From positions 123,252-187,251 of the forward strand of contig RQTK01000163.1 in the NCBI GenBank assembly GCA_003991915.1: 64,000 nt of DNA, read 5' to 3'. Positions 26,556-39,508 of this stretch are shown piece by piece. The position numbers and the translations under genes were made by a program. Origin of the DNA: Elysia chlorotica. Its lineage: Eukaryota; Mollusca; Gastropoda; Plakobranchidae. The notes beneath the pieces were generated by a model, which worked only from the letters and a program-made list of their open reading frames with translations, did not search any database and had not been told where the DNA came from. How positions within the stretch are numbered: the stretch's first letter is position 1; every line of letters begins with the position of its first letter.

Positions 26556-28510
26556 CTCGACATAAAAGCAATTGGAGCCATCAAAGATCAGTCTGACTCT
26601 TGACCCACCACAGAAAAGTGACCATTCCATTGTTCTAAGACCTTGACCTTTTTGTATTTTGATTGTGTCTTCTTCTTGTTAGACTATAGTCATGTTTTAA
26701 AAATCTATGCCTATTAAATTTGCGTTAAGGGTGTTTCTGGAAGAAAACATTTTTGTTTCCAGATTAAGAAAATTTAATATGAAATTTGGCATGTTTATTG
26801 TTGAAGTATACTAATCCTTTTTATGTAATTTTGTAAGAATGGTATTTAGAAAGATTAATTTTATAGCTTACATAAACAATACTTTTTGAAATTATTTATG
26901 TATTGTTTTAACATAAACAATACTTTTTGAAATTATGCACTGCTGAAAAAAATGTTACTGTGTGGGGTCATATAATGCACAACTTTTTACTGCTGAGAAA
27001 ATTAAAAGTTACAATTATTCTGTAATTATACTTTCAGTACATCCAGTTTGACAGAGAAGTTATTTATCTAAACTTGCTGTGATTTTCCTGTTATTTGTTC
27101 AATGATCAACCAAAATTTATTGAAATATAATTTATGGCTTTACCTTTCTTTTTGTGAGGTTCTATTTACACCTACAAAAAGTTCAACAAAGTCAAAACAC
27201 AGGTAAAAAAATATTCATTTATGTTTCTTTTAAAAAATTTTAAAAATACATTTTGTTATTTACATTTTTATCAGCCATTAAAAACAACAGATTATATACA
27301 ATCAAAATGCTAAAAAACAACAACAAACAAACTTGTTTATGAAAAACCCTTGTAGAACGTGTGTTTATCAATTTAACCTCTCAGAATACAAACTTATTGA
27401 AAGATTCTTACCTCTAGTTCTAAAATCAAACTCTGAATGAAACGGTATGTTGTATCACAGTTAACTTTATATCATTTGTTAAAAAAGGGAAATACTTGAA
27501 CATTTCTCAGCATTCTATTAAAAAAAAAGAGGTAGTTCAATAACTTTTATCTTTGAGTTTTTTTTTTTGCATGTCACGAATAAAACAAGTTGGACAACTT
27601 TAAAGTATCCTTAGCTCAATAATTATGTTGAGGGTTTCTTTTCAAACCATTATTAAAAACAAATCTCTTATCATTTTTTTTTGGCCAGAAAATGCCTCTT
27701 TTTAATCACAGAAAGACACTAAATTGTAAGCGTAGTTTTAAACCACACCATACAAGCTCGTTTTTTTTTTGAAAATCTATAATCTTTTTAGCTTTTTAAC
27801 TTAAAAACAAACCTCCGTCTTGGTGGTGCGTGGGTCTATCTAATCCTCTTTTGTAATGATTTATTTACAATTTTGTTAAGGCGTGTTCCTTGCAGATTCA
27901 AGGATCCACCAATTTATCACTTTTTACTTATGCAATTTATGGAAGCTTGGTTTATGAGCACTAAACCATATCCATCCAGTTTACAAGACTGCATATCATT
28001 GTTGTTTTATTTATTGATAGTTTATAACAATAATTTAAAAAAATCTGAAAACTAGTTACTCCCCTTTCCTTTCAAAACCAAATGTCATGAACCTGGTAAA
28101 ATGGTCGACATAATTTAGTGATACTTCTAGCTTTATCATCGTTTTGGCTGTGATTTAAAAAATAAAGAACGATTAAGAATGATCCAGAGTATCTCTTTAG
28201 CTTCTTGGTGGATTTGAGTTCAAAGCTGTTTGCACATTCAATAAATGCATGCTTTTGAAAAATAAGTTTTCGTAAAATTGACCTGCTAGTTATCATGCCA
28301 ATTTTCTTTTGAGCATTTCAGAAACAGCTCTCAAGCATGTTCACAATACATCTTATAGTGATAGAATTTTTGTAATGTTAAACAAACTTGATTTGTGTAT
28401 CAAATCCTTTAAGTATGCAGTGCAATCGTCACATTTACTGCTGTCTTTTTATGTTAAGTGGTCAGTATTTGGTGTTGTAAATCCAATAAAAAGCTTGAAA
28501 CAAAATTTCC
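26556..28510 (+). other. Probable 3' UTR of paralog A with polyadenylation signal
   Basis: The sequence after the stop codon stays alignable with the sequence after the stop of paralog B, including CACCACAGAAAAG and CCATTCCATTGTTCT soon after the stop. An AATAAA at 28485-28490 lies inside a block that also matches B (GTCAGTATTT, then CCAATAAAAAGCTT). The open frames within the stretch (27873-28055, 28309-28596) are not conserved in B and are not genes. Confidence 0.6.
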
Positions 28511-29579
28511 TTCGTATTTTTCTCTTTAACTTTCAAGGTTTAAACCTACTGTGGTATGAAGCTGTTTGTAAAATGTTTAAAACTTCGTTGTTTTAAATAT
28601 CTTTTTATTTATAACAATGACTCTCTGAGGTGGTGGCAAGTGATCTGCAGCTGATGGATTCGATCATTCGAGTCACACTGGCAGTGTTTTTTTTTGTTTT
28701 TGTTATACTTTTTAAGTGAATTGAGCTTTCCTGAATTATAAAAATAAAATAAGAACTGATTTATTTGGACACGCATAATGAATTCATGAGAAGCTTTTCA
28801 TTCCTAATAATTGAAAAAAGTAGGAAATAATTTTAATGAATTTTAATTTTTGTATTTAAAATAATGTGCCCGGTAGCTTACATATAGGCCTATTTGTTAT
28901 TACATAATTATTGTTAGCTCTGTTGGTGACAACAAGCGTAAAAAAAAAAAAGATGAAAGGAGGCAGTTTTTGTCTAGAATTTAAAAAAGACCGATTGTTA
29001 AAGCATGTATGATCAGTATACAATGCATGTTTGGAAATGTACAATGAGGACGTGTTCTAACCGCATACGTGTTTAACGTTAAACATACATGTCATCTTTT
29101 CATCATAAGTTTCTCTCTCTCTTTGTTATGTGTTATTAGCAAACTCACGCATCTATAAAAAAAATTCTGCATGAATGCCAAGAACTACTTATTTCTCGGT
29201 GTTCCTCGCCTTTTTATTTCTAGAATCTAATTAATCGCTGCTAAAACCGCGAACGACAAGGGAACCAAAGTTTTACCAAGTTTCGTGCGGTGGAAAATTG
29301 GCCAAAATAGTATTTGAAACTTTGATCGGCCTAAAAAGTACAATTTGTGATACATGTACATTCATCATGGAATCCTCGCTTACTTTGGTTGCCAGATAGA
29401 ATTTAACCACAGATAATTAATTTTGACATAGCTTCGCGGTGAAGGCCGAAATGTAATTAAACGTCTTCTGTAAGCTTAGATCTTATTGACTGATAGCCTA
29501 AGTGTGTATACTGTGTAATTTGACTTATCAACAGCCTTCGCCTAGAGACTGAACTGGTCTCAGAATACCAACTCAAAGA

Positions 29580-30260
29580 AGTTAGAATCAAGTTAGATCT
29601 ATACCACAGCTGGATCTAGACTAGACTCTAGATCTAGATCTAGAAAGAATTCGGTGACGCAACGATTCCTAGATCTAGATCAAAGTTAGTAGAGATAGTT
29701 CCTTCGAGATCAACTTTCAATCACTAGTCTAAGTAAAATAGATCTAATCTAGATCTAGATTCTAGATTAGGTCTATATGAGTATATGCATCTAGAGTGGA
29801 CCCTGGGAGTGAAAGAGACCCAAGAGGGGACTGGACAAATGAGTGGAGCTCTGAACTCTACATAAAATCGATTTAATATCTATTCTTATGATTAGATTCT
29901 AGACTCTAGATTAGGTCTAGACTATTTTAGATTCTCTATTTTTAAGATTAATAAATATTAAATCTAGATCTCCATTCTAGAAATCTAGATCTATAGGTGA
30001 TCTAATCTTTATATTATTAACACTTCACGTTGTAATAAAAGTAAGACACGATCTAGAGGATTTGGCAATTTAGAAGTCATTATGTAACTGTTTGGTATTA
30101 ATGGTAATTTGTGTTTCAAGATAGAGTTTACATCGGTTATTGTTAATTTTTTAATTACTACCAAAAGCTTGTCTTATAACTATTGTTGTTAGGATAACTT
30201 TTGTTCTAACTCTGTAGCCTAACTGTGACTATATTTACGTTTCTCGTAGATCTAGATCTA
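29580..30260. repeat. AGATCT/TCTAGA-rich tract upstream of paralog B
   Basis: AGATCT, TCTAGA and GATCTAGATC occur repeatedly in about 680 bases, for example at 29620-29640, 29670-29680, 29745-29765, 29965-29990 and 30247-30262. They form overlapping palindromes without a fixed period. A similar tract lies at 53670-53930 just before paralog C. This may be a genome-wide low-complexity type or a promoter-linked element. Confidence 0.7.
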
Positions 30261-31645
30261 GTACTTAAAAAATAAAGAAAAGGTAAAAATAATGAGCATT
30301 ATATAGAAACTGCTGCTCCAATCGACTTTCAAGCCTTATGTGCATTGTTCTCTCAACCCATTACGAACTTAAAATAAAATTTTCACCTAAACATACACAA
30401 ATTGTTTTTTTTATCCTCTCCCAAAAATGCTTTTTTTTGCCAATAATAAAGGCTAACTTTTAAAATTAAACATCGCCAGTATTTTAAACTTTTAATAGAT
30501 CAAAAGAAAGTTTAGTTAGGTTCATTCAGTAGCTTCCAAAGTAAACTTGATTTTTGAAGATCATATCTTAAAAATGTTGTCCTACCGAGCACGTAAATAA
30601 GCGGAAGTGCTCTGATAGCTGATAATTTTAATTCTTTCTGTGTCCTACATTAGCCATACAATTACATTAAATTTCCTTTCTTTAAAAAGCCATTCAACAT
30701 CAGAACATGCAAAAAGTCCCTATTAGTATTTCAATGTGTAGATGCATGGGGACTTTTTACGTTTCAACAAGTTCACGCACAATAAATATTGCATTTTTTT
30801 AAAGCGCCCAAATTTTAACTGGGTTTTGTTTGAACCATGAATGCTTGGATGATTGTAAATTAGAAGGTAAATTAAAGCCTACTCTAAGGAACTCAATCAT
30901 AGTCAATGGCCTGTAAAAAATTTGTAGCATGTGGGTCTATTTTTCTATGATTTATAATAAAATGTCCACGAACAAAAGATAACAAACAGCAATCAAATGC
31001 TCAAACAAGAAAACAAAAGTTTACAAAAATGCCCTTAGCTTTTTTTTTTCATTGCATGAAACTGAAAGAGTTAGTGTATCCGAGTTAATAGCAACTCAAA
31101 TTTATAATTTTGCTATCCTTCAGCCTTGTCTACCCACAATCCCATTGAATTTCGACTTTCGTGGGTTCCCAACTAGTCGCTACTGTATAATGATAGCTGT
31201 TTAGTGGGTTAGAAATTATAGGCCTTGTTGTCAGTTCATTGGTTACTACACAAATGTTAATAAGCAGTCAGATAGCTCCAGTCATGGATTTGAAATTTAA
31301 ATTTTTAAGCCAGAGGCTGATTTATGGTCCAAGATCTAGAATTTGCTTTGTGCACTTTTTGTCGAACACCAATATAACATCAAGTAGTTATTTTCATCAC
31401 TAATCCATAATTAAAAAAGTATAACTTCTAACTAGCTTTAAAAGTTGAGGCTCTTTAGTCTGTCTTCAAAAGAAGATTAAACTGGTCACTAAGAGTAGAT
31501 ATTGGATTATTCATGTTATCATGATATCAGCACAAAACTGGGGTATCAGTTAATCAGGTCAACAATACGGCCACTTGCCATCTGGCTGTTCAGGCAGACT
31601 GCTCAGTACTGCAGGAGTTAAAAAGTGTTTTCAAAATTAATTGCT

Positions 31646-31725
31646 CAGTGATGCCAATTTTCTGTAAAACATTTTTCAGTAAACATCTCTCAAGGGGTCA
31701 TGTCTTGTGATTCAATGAGATGCCA
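31646..31725. mobile_element. MITE-like fragment related to the element at 38464
   Basis: Starts CAGTGATGCCAATTTTC, as the element in intron 7 of paralog B does, and continues with matching blocks (TTTTCAGTAAA, TCTCAAGGGGT, TTGTGATTCAA). The right terminal repeat is not intact. It is a short non-coding relic. Confidence 0.5.
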
Positions 31726-32679
31726 CTTTACACAAAAAGGTTTGAACAGTAAAAAATAAGGATCTAATTGTCATCAGTGATAGCTGTAGGCACAACTAAT
31801 AAAATCATAAAACCAATCTCCAATTAGGTTCACATCAATATCTTGCTGTAAATTTCTCTCTACATGTTAATTATTATTCTATAACGGAGGTCTGAATCTT
31901 GCTCTAATTTGAAAATCTCAAAGAATTGCAATTTCTTGCTTGATTTTAATAATTTTCTTATTCAGTTCTCACACATAGATAGTGATGCTGCCATTTCATC
32001 ACATTTTTTGGATATGAAGCCAATCATGGTAAAAATCTAAACCTTGTATATCAAGAGAGCAGAGGTGCAAGGTCTTCATGGGATACTGGCCTAGTTAAAA
32101 AAACAAACAAATTAAATTTCACAGCCTCTTGATTTAGAAGTGACTGAGCTATTCTTTAGGACGGAATAGAAAGAATCCCTAAGATCTGCAGCCATGCATG
32201 TGTTGTACAATAGATGATGGAACTTTCTAGAAAGATTCAGGGAGCTACTTACACTGTGTTCTAAAAAAACTTTAAAATACAATTTGGACCCCCCCCCCCC
32301 CCCCCCCCCCAAAAAAAAACTACAACTTTTTTAACATTTAACGTTTTGAAGATCATTTGGAATAAAATTCTTAAATTATTTTAGATAGATTTTATATTAA
32401 AATACACCTTTCTATACAGCTTCTTATAAAAGACATAAATACTTCCATTTCAATATGCATAGTAATATTAAACAGTATTATTTTTTTTGTCTTTTTTATC
32501 ATGGGTTTACTTACAATTCTAAAAGCTGAGAACACTTTCTTCATTTTTACACCAACAAATTATTAACAGATTTTTAAATTGTAACCCAAGAATCTGGTTA
32601 TCATTCCAAATTATGTGGTTACTTTCGTATTTGACACAGATTAAACAATGCACAATTTTTTTACAGATAAGGTTCTGAC

Positions 32680-35600
32680 ATGTCAAATCGCCCAGGAAGC
32701 GGGCAGTCTCGCACTGCTTGGGATGATGGTTATGGTGATGGCATTAGAAACGATCCTGATCTAGGGATGGATGATGACGTAAGATATGCATTTTGAGAAA
32801 ATTCATTGTATATGTGGTCATGTTGTTCCAAATTGGAATGCAAATCCTGTAGCTGAATTTTGCCTCATTATCAATTTTAATTTATGCCTGGGACATAAAC
32901 CTAAAGGAGACAATCCAAGTATCTGATCTTTTATTCTCTGGGCTTAGTAAGCTAGCTTTAGTGAGCAATTTAGCAAAACGGTTTCCTTGTCACTGCAGTG
33001 TCTCCTAAGTCTCGAGAAAAAAATCTGAATTTCTCCATAAAATTGGCTGATGCTTTAACCCTAGTAATCAAGTTTATTATCTAGGATCAGAATGAATAAA
33101 GAGTTTAAGGAATGCATATCCTAAATGTCTATTAAAACCTTGTCCAGTCATGATTTAGGTTCAGTTTTTCAAACACCTATGTTTCATATAAATTTTTATT
33201 TAATTTTTCACATCTCCTCAAGGTTTACATGGCAGGTGGCAGCCGAAGCGCCAAGTCGTCATCGAGCCAAATGGCAACAAGCTCCACAGCTGACCTTAGA
33301 AAATCAAAAAGAAACAAGGATGGTGGGGCTTTAGGTATCCTTCTCCGAGGTGTACGGTGTAAGTATCTACCCCAGGAATTTGTTGGAAAGTTGTGTACCC
33401 TAATTGTGGAAATTCAAAATAGTTCAGCTGTTGTTTTACAGTAGTGCACCTTCTGTAGTGGGGTATTTGAAGAATCCCTGTTTTTTCTACTATATAAAGC
33501 CTAATTCTATTGCTTGGGTTTCACAGGACAAAGAAATGGTGAACTTAGATACAGCTGGAGAGGGGAGTAAGCTTTAGTGAAAAAACAACGGTCAGTCAAC
33601 CTGTACAGCATTGTGATGCGCCAGTCAGAATAGGATATTGAACATATTTTCATACTGTCTTTGCCCTAGGCTAGTTCTAGACAAAGGATGTGAGCGTGTA
33701 CTGTAGTATGACTCTGTATGTGTTCAACAGGCATGCAGTCAGCGATGTGACAATAGGATTGGTCAGCCCACTGATGAATGAGGTGAAACTGACAAAAGAG
33801 AGAGAGAGAGAGAGACAGGCAGACAGACAGAAAGAGAAAGTGAGAGAGGGGAAGGGGGGGCATTATAGGTTTTACTGTAATCTAATAGGCCTTGTTCGTT
33901 TTTGACTGTGAGAAACTGCACAAACCCCCCAAAAAATAAGACTGGGGGATGAAAAAAAAAATACAAACAAAACAACTCCAATGAACTACAGGCTCATGAG
34001 TCCTGTCGTGGAATTGTTTGGAAAGGGAGGTAATAAATGTTAAAATATTGGCTCTTCGATAGTGCTTATACTTACAGCAGTATTTTTCTTCTGGAACCAA
34101 AAGTCCCGCTGTAGTAATGTTTTACTGTATAATAATGTTAATTTAACAATGTGTACCATTTTAAGCATGGGTAATAAACAAAGATCTAATTATTGGCAAG
34201 TGTCTTGATTTGGCAGGGTATGCATTATTTACTTTGAATAATAAACCCTTGGATATAAAATTATTAATTTGTTAGTGAACATTATTTTGGTGTTTGAATC
34301 TTGTTAATTTTTTCCCCTATTTCTTATATCATGATTTAAAAGTTTGATATGTCCAAAAGTAAATGTAGTACTGTTCTTTGTAAATAAGAAAGAGCCATGA
34401 GAAATTTTTAGGTGCACTATATATTCTCAGAACTTGAATTGAACTCAAAGTTGAATGCAGATAAAATGAACTTATAATTTCATTAGACTTTCCTCACAGT
34501 TGTTTGAAAGGGGCAACTTAGTTTGCTATTCAGGTGCGACCCCCCCGATTGACTCATGAGGGCAATGGTTGAATGAGAATTCCCCTTTTTTTGGTGCTGC
34601 TAGTTATAAGACTTCATTTCCACACCAAAACAATGCAACGTTAAAGCCTACATAGTGACTGAAGAGGTGTAAAACTCAAATAATGTCTTATAGCTATATT
34701 TGAAAAACATGCACATGTTTTTTTTTCCTGCTAAGCATTAAATAAACCAAGATAGAGAGGCAAACTTAAGTTGCTGCTTTTCATGCGATATTGACAGCCA
34801 TGCCCTTATCTGAGAGACTATTAACACATTTTTGGCATGAGGGAAAACTTTTGAACTTTCAGGGTGTTCCAAGTTAAAAAAAAAATGGAATAGTGTAAAA
34901 TATATTGCTCAAAACACCCTAGGAGTCATTTGTTGTTTCTCATAAACTTTATATCCAAACTTTTTAGACATTTCTGCAAATTTCACATTTTTTAGTGAAA
35001 TTAAAAACTATATCCTCAGCTGTGTGGGCTACTCGCCAAACGGAGGAAACCAGTTCAAACAGTGAACTTTTTGTCAAGACTACCTTGAGGGAACTGATCA
35101 TCTACATTGTTTTCCTGGTTGTCCTTTGTATCAGTGAGTGAATTTAAATTGATGCTTAGAGTAGAAATAGCAAATAGACTTGTTTATACTTCTTTACCAC
35201 TTATGTTTTTACAAACTGCTTTCATCTATTTTTGCATTCTTTAAATATAACATTGATAACATGCCAAGATGGACATTTTCTGTAAATTAACTGATATCAA
35301 TGATTTTCATTTGCTGCATCATTTTCTTAAGGTGGTCTCTTTGAGAGCTTGATCGATCAGAACAAAAGGAAATTATTTTCTTGTAGGGAAAACAGACTGT
35401 TTTCTGTACATGACCCATGGTTTGCTTGGCATAAACTCAATTTTTGCTGGTTATGACAGAAGTGATTATTGACATAAGATGGTTCAGCCTAACGTCACTG
35501 CAGAACTGCTTTGGTCCATCTCATTTCCATTGGAGATTGAACAGAGCAGTTCTGAGCTCTTTGCTACAACTAGATCTATCCCTTTTGTTGATTTCATGCA

Positions 35601-38600
35601 ATCAGGTTAAGGAAAAAAAAAAACAATATTGATACACACACATTTGTCATTTTTTTTTTCCTTTTAAGTTATTATTAAACTTGGTTCATGCTTTGGAGAT
35701 TGGTGGGGGGCGCTGTAGCCCTCAGTTAGATCATCAGCTTTTGACGCAGTCAGTAGTTCGAGCCCTGGAGATTTTGTTTTTTCTTAGACTGCATTTTATA
35801 TTACTTGTGAATGATGTCTTTGACGGAGCCACATCTTTAAATCATTGGTACTTAAGAAGGGGTCCTACATGTATTAAAAAGCGTTTTTGCCATCACAAAG
35901 TAATATTTTCTCTAACCTAGAAACTTCCCTAAGAACTTTCTAGAGGGCAAACATTTAAAGGAATACCTTTTTTATTTCTTCAGTCACCTTTGGTATGACA
36001 TCAACAACTATGTTCTACTACACCAAAGTGATGAGTGATCTCTTTTTGGACTCCACCACTGACAAGGATGGCACCTTCCGTACTCTGAACAGCGTTGATG
36101 ACTTCTGGCGTGTAAGACCCCACTTTTCTTGTTAGAAATAATACAAAGTATACAAGCGCGTTACTTTCTTCTTTTTTTTTTCTTTCCCCCCCCCCCCCCC
36201 CCCCAATTATTTTGTGTTATTCAATAGCTCTCCATATTCCATCTTGCAAGTGAAAAAAAAGCAAAAAGGTATAAATGAAGTTATTGCTTTCATTAAATTT
36301 TAAGGTTCTATGTTTCTTCCTACATTGTAACCAATCATGTGTATACTCAATTTTAATGAAATTTAGTGCTGAGAGATATTGTTAGAAAAAAACAAATCAA
36401 TCGTTGGTTTTAGTAACTTTTTGTTAGGTAGATTTTTTATGTTAAATACAAAGATTAAGAAAAATATGGTCCGCTGATGCAATAGATTCTCTGTAAATTT
36501 AACTACTTTTTACCTCAGTTAATTTATGTGTCTGTCTAGTTCACCAAGGGACCCCTTATGGATGGGCTCTACTGGGAGAAATGGTACAATGATCAGAACA
36601 TGTCCAAGCCAGACATGGGCTACATCTACTATGAAAACAAGCTTCTAGGTGTCCCAAGGATCAGGCAGCTGCGCGTCCACAGCAACTCCTGCAAGGTATT
36701 CACACTGGAGTGACAACGCTTTGCGTAATTGAGAAAGAATAAAATTATTAAATACCTGCAAGGTATTTATGCTGGAGTTACAACACCTGGATTAATAGTC
36801 AAAGAAATATAAATGTGTAGCAAAATAAGTCTATTGTAAAGATTTTTAATCTGAAACTTTATTTAGATAAATCTCATTTTCACCTTTACAAGAATGTATG
36901 ACTTGCATTTTGACATAAGTCTCACTAATGCCATTATTGTAGGACCGTGACTGTATCGATAAAAGTTATGAAAATGATAGTTGACTTTGAACTGGATTGG
37001 TGAGATAATTGCATCATTTCAAAGTAAGCTTAATAAATCAGGCAACATTTTGTTTACTTATTTAAAAAAATAGAAGGTTCACAGAAATCAACCACGGAAA
37101 GACAATACACAACTTAGCAATATATGTCAACCACCAGTTAAATGCTATTCCTTAGTAAAAAAAAATTTTTTTTTAAATTGTTTTTTTGCTGTTGTTGTTT
37201 TCACTTTATTGCAATTGATATCCCAGCAAAGTTGGATACTTAAAGTATTCTAGGCATTTCAATGTCTGAATTAAGATCAGTAATGACATGTAAGAAGAAC
37301 AAGTACACCTTTTGGGGGAAAGTTAAAAAAAAACATTGATTATTCTTGGGTAACTGCCTACAAAAAGATGCAAGACTAACAGTTTGACAGTTCAAATGGT
37401 ACTTTAAATGGGAAACTCGATGAAATATTCATCAACTCCAACAACTTTCAATGTCCACTTTCAGGTTCATGAAGACTTTGAGAACTTTATCTCAGAGTGC
37501 TATGACTCTTATGCTGAGAGCATTGAGGACACTAAACCATTTGGAGAGTACCTGAACGAACCTGCCAATACTGCGTAAGTTTTTATTTGTTTAACACCTT
37601 GCTATCAATGATTATAATTTGTTCTTTTCATATTTGGCAAAGAAATTAGGCATCAAGTTTTGTATTTGTTAGAAAACATCAAAACAAAAGAGTTTAGCTT
37701 GGGAGTTTTCAACAAATGGGCTCCCATGCTTTCCACCTCCTTTTTGGAGGCTAGAAGGTCTAGCAAGACTACAACATAAGACTTTTCTCTTGCATGGGAA
37801 AGAGCTAAAAATAAGGTACATCTGTAACTTCTTTTGGGGAATGTCTCTGCAAGATTATATTTAGTCATAATCATATGCTTATAGTCAATAAAACAAAGAA
37901 AATTAAAAACTCAGGGTTGACAAAGATATTTATAGTCAGTTCAACAGAGAAAAGTTCTTCACGGTTTACAAAGAGTGACACCAACATAACAGGTCATGCC
38001 ATCAACATTACAGTCCAAAAAATAAATCAATACATCAGATTAAAGGTACGGATGTTACTTTCTCTAAGAAGCTTTTCTCTAATGAATACATTTTTTGCTT
38101 GCTTTTACGCATTTTTATTAGAGTATGTGACCAAACAATTAACACCTCTGGATTACAGATGAATGATTATGAATATATACATTTTTTTTTTTTTTTGGAA
38201 CAGGTGGTTTTACTATTCTGAAAGTGATTTAGGTGGGTCCTCACATTGGGGTGAGTTGACCACCTATAGTGGAGCTGGAAGTTACAAAGATCTGAATACT
38301 ACAAAGGCGGCATCCTTAGAAATTATAGACCACTTGTTTGACAAATTGTGGGTTACGAGAGGCACAAGAGCAGTATTCATAGACTTCTCTGTGTACAATG
38401 CAAACATCAACCTCTTCTGTGTGATCAGGTAAGCTTAAGTAGAGCCCATTCTCGTTATCTGAAACAGTGATGCCAATTTTCGTTAAATTTACAGATTTTC
38501 AGTAAAATAAACAAAATATGCAGATCAGGTTTCAGTGAAGATATGTCAAGGAGGTACCCTTTGTGATTCAAAACACTGTTTATGTTATGCAGTCTTATTA

Positions 38601-39438
38601 AAAAAAGTTCAGGTAGAAAATAAAAATGATTCAGTTGGCATCACTGTAAAGTCTTTTGGGCAAAAATAGATGTTCTCTATAAGCTCTCTCTCTCTATCCG
38701 GGTTTAATTTCTCCTAAGTTTCCCTAAGGGATCCTATACAACAATCATGAAAATAGACTTTCAGTTATCAGGGTTTTAAACAGTTTATTTTGCTGTGCAA
38801 GGTCTTAATGTTACTTTTTTTGTGCTCGCCATACCTACTTATGAAACTGACAGGATCATCCATGCCTCAGACCAAAGGGATGATAGCTGCCTACATGGCA
38901 CAAAGAAAATTAGAACTAATCTGGGTTTTAATAATAAGCTAATAATTTCAGGTTCTATGTGCAAGCACTGCTCCTTTATCTGAAAGATATTAAAGAAAAA
39001 TACTACTCTAAATAGACATTGTCAGTTTGTCTTATTGTTACCAACAATTATTTGACTGTAACTGAAAGAACCAGCCTAATATTTAATTATCCGGAAAGAA
39101 GTGCTACATTAGTACATAGCGATATCCAATTTTTTCTTCTTTGAGAATAATTATTTATATGAAAATTTATCTCACTTGAAGGGAGCAAGCTCAGAATGAA
39201 TAAATAACACATTCTTTTCCAAAGATTACTTGTGGAGTTTCCTGCCACTGGTGGAGCAATACCATCCTGGACTTTCCGCACTGTTAAACTAATTCGCTAT
39301 GTGACGGCCATGGATTACTTTGTGATGGCCTGTGAGATAATTTTCTGTATCTTCCTCTTGTACTACACAGTGGAAGAGGTGTTAGAGGTAATTATATTTC
39401 GATCGTACTTTCTCATTGCCTGTTTGCCTGCTTATCCA

Positions 39439-39508
<70 letters not shown>

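Larger units (their letters stand above)
28511..32679. other. Intergenic DNA between paralogs A and B
   Basis: No coding exon is recognisable. It holds the AGATCT-rich tract (about 29580-30260), a MITE-like fragment (31646-31725) and a C22/A9 homopolymer junction near 32288-32318. The first coding exon of B is preceded by an acceptor (TTTTTTTACAG, ending 32666), so a 5' non-coding exon and the promoter of B should lie in this stretch. Confidence 0.6.
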
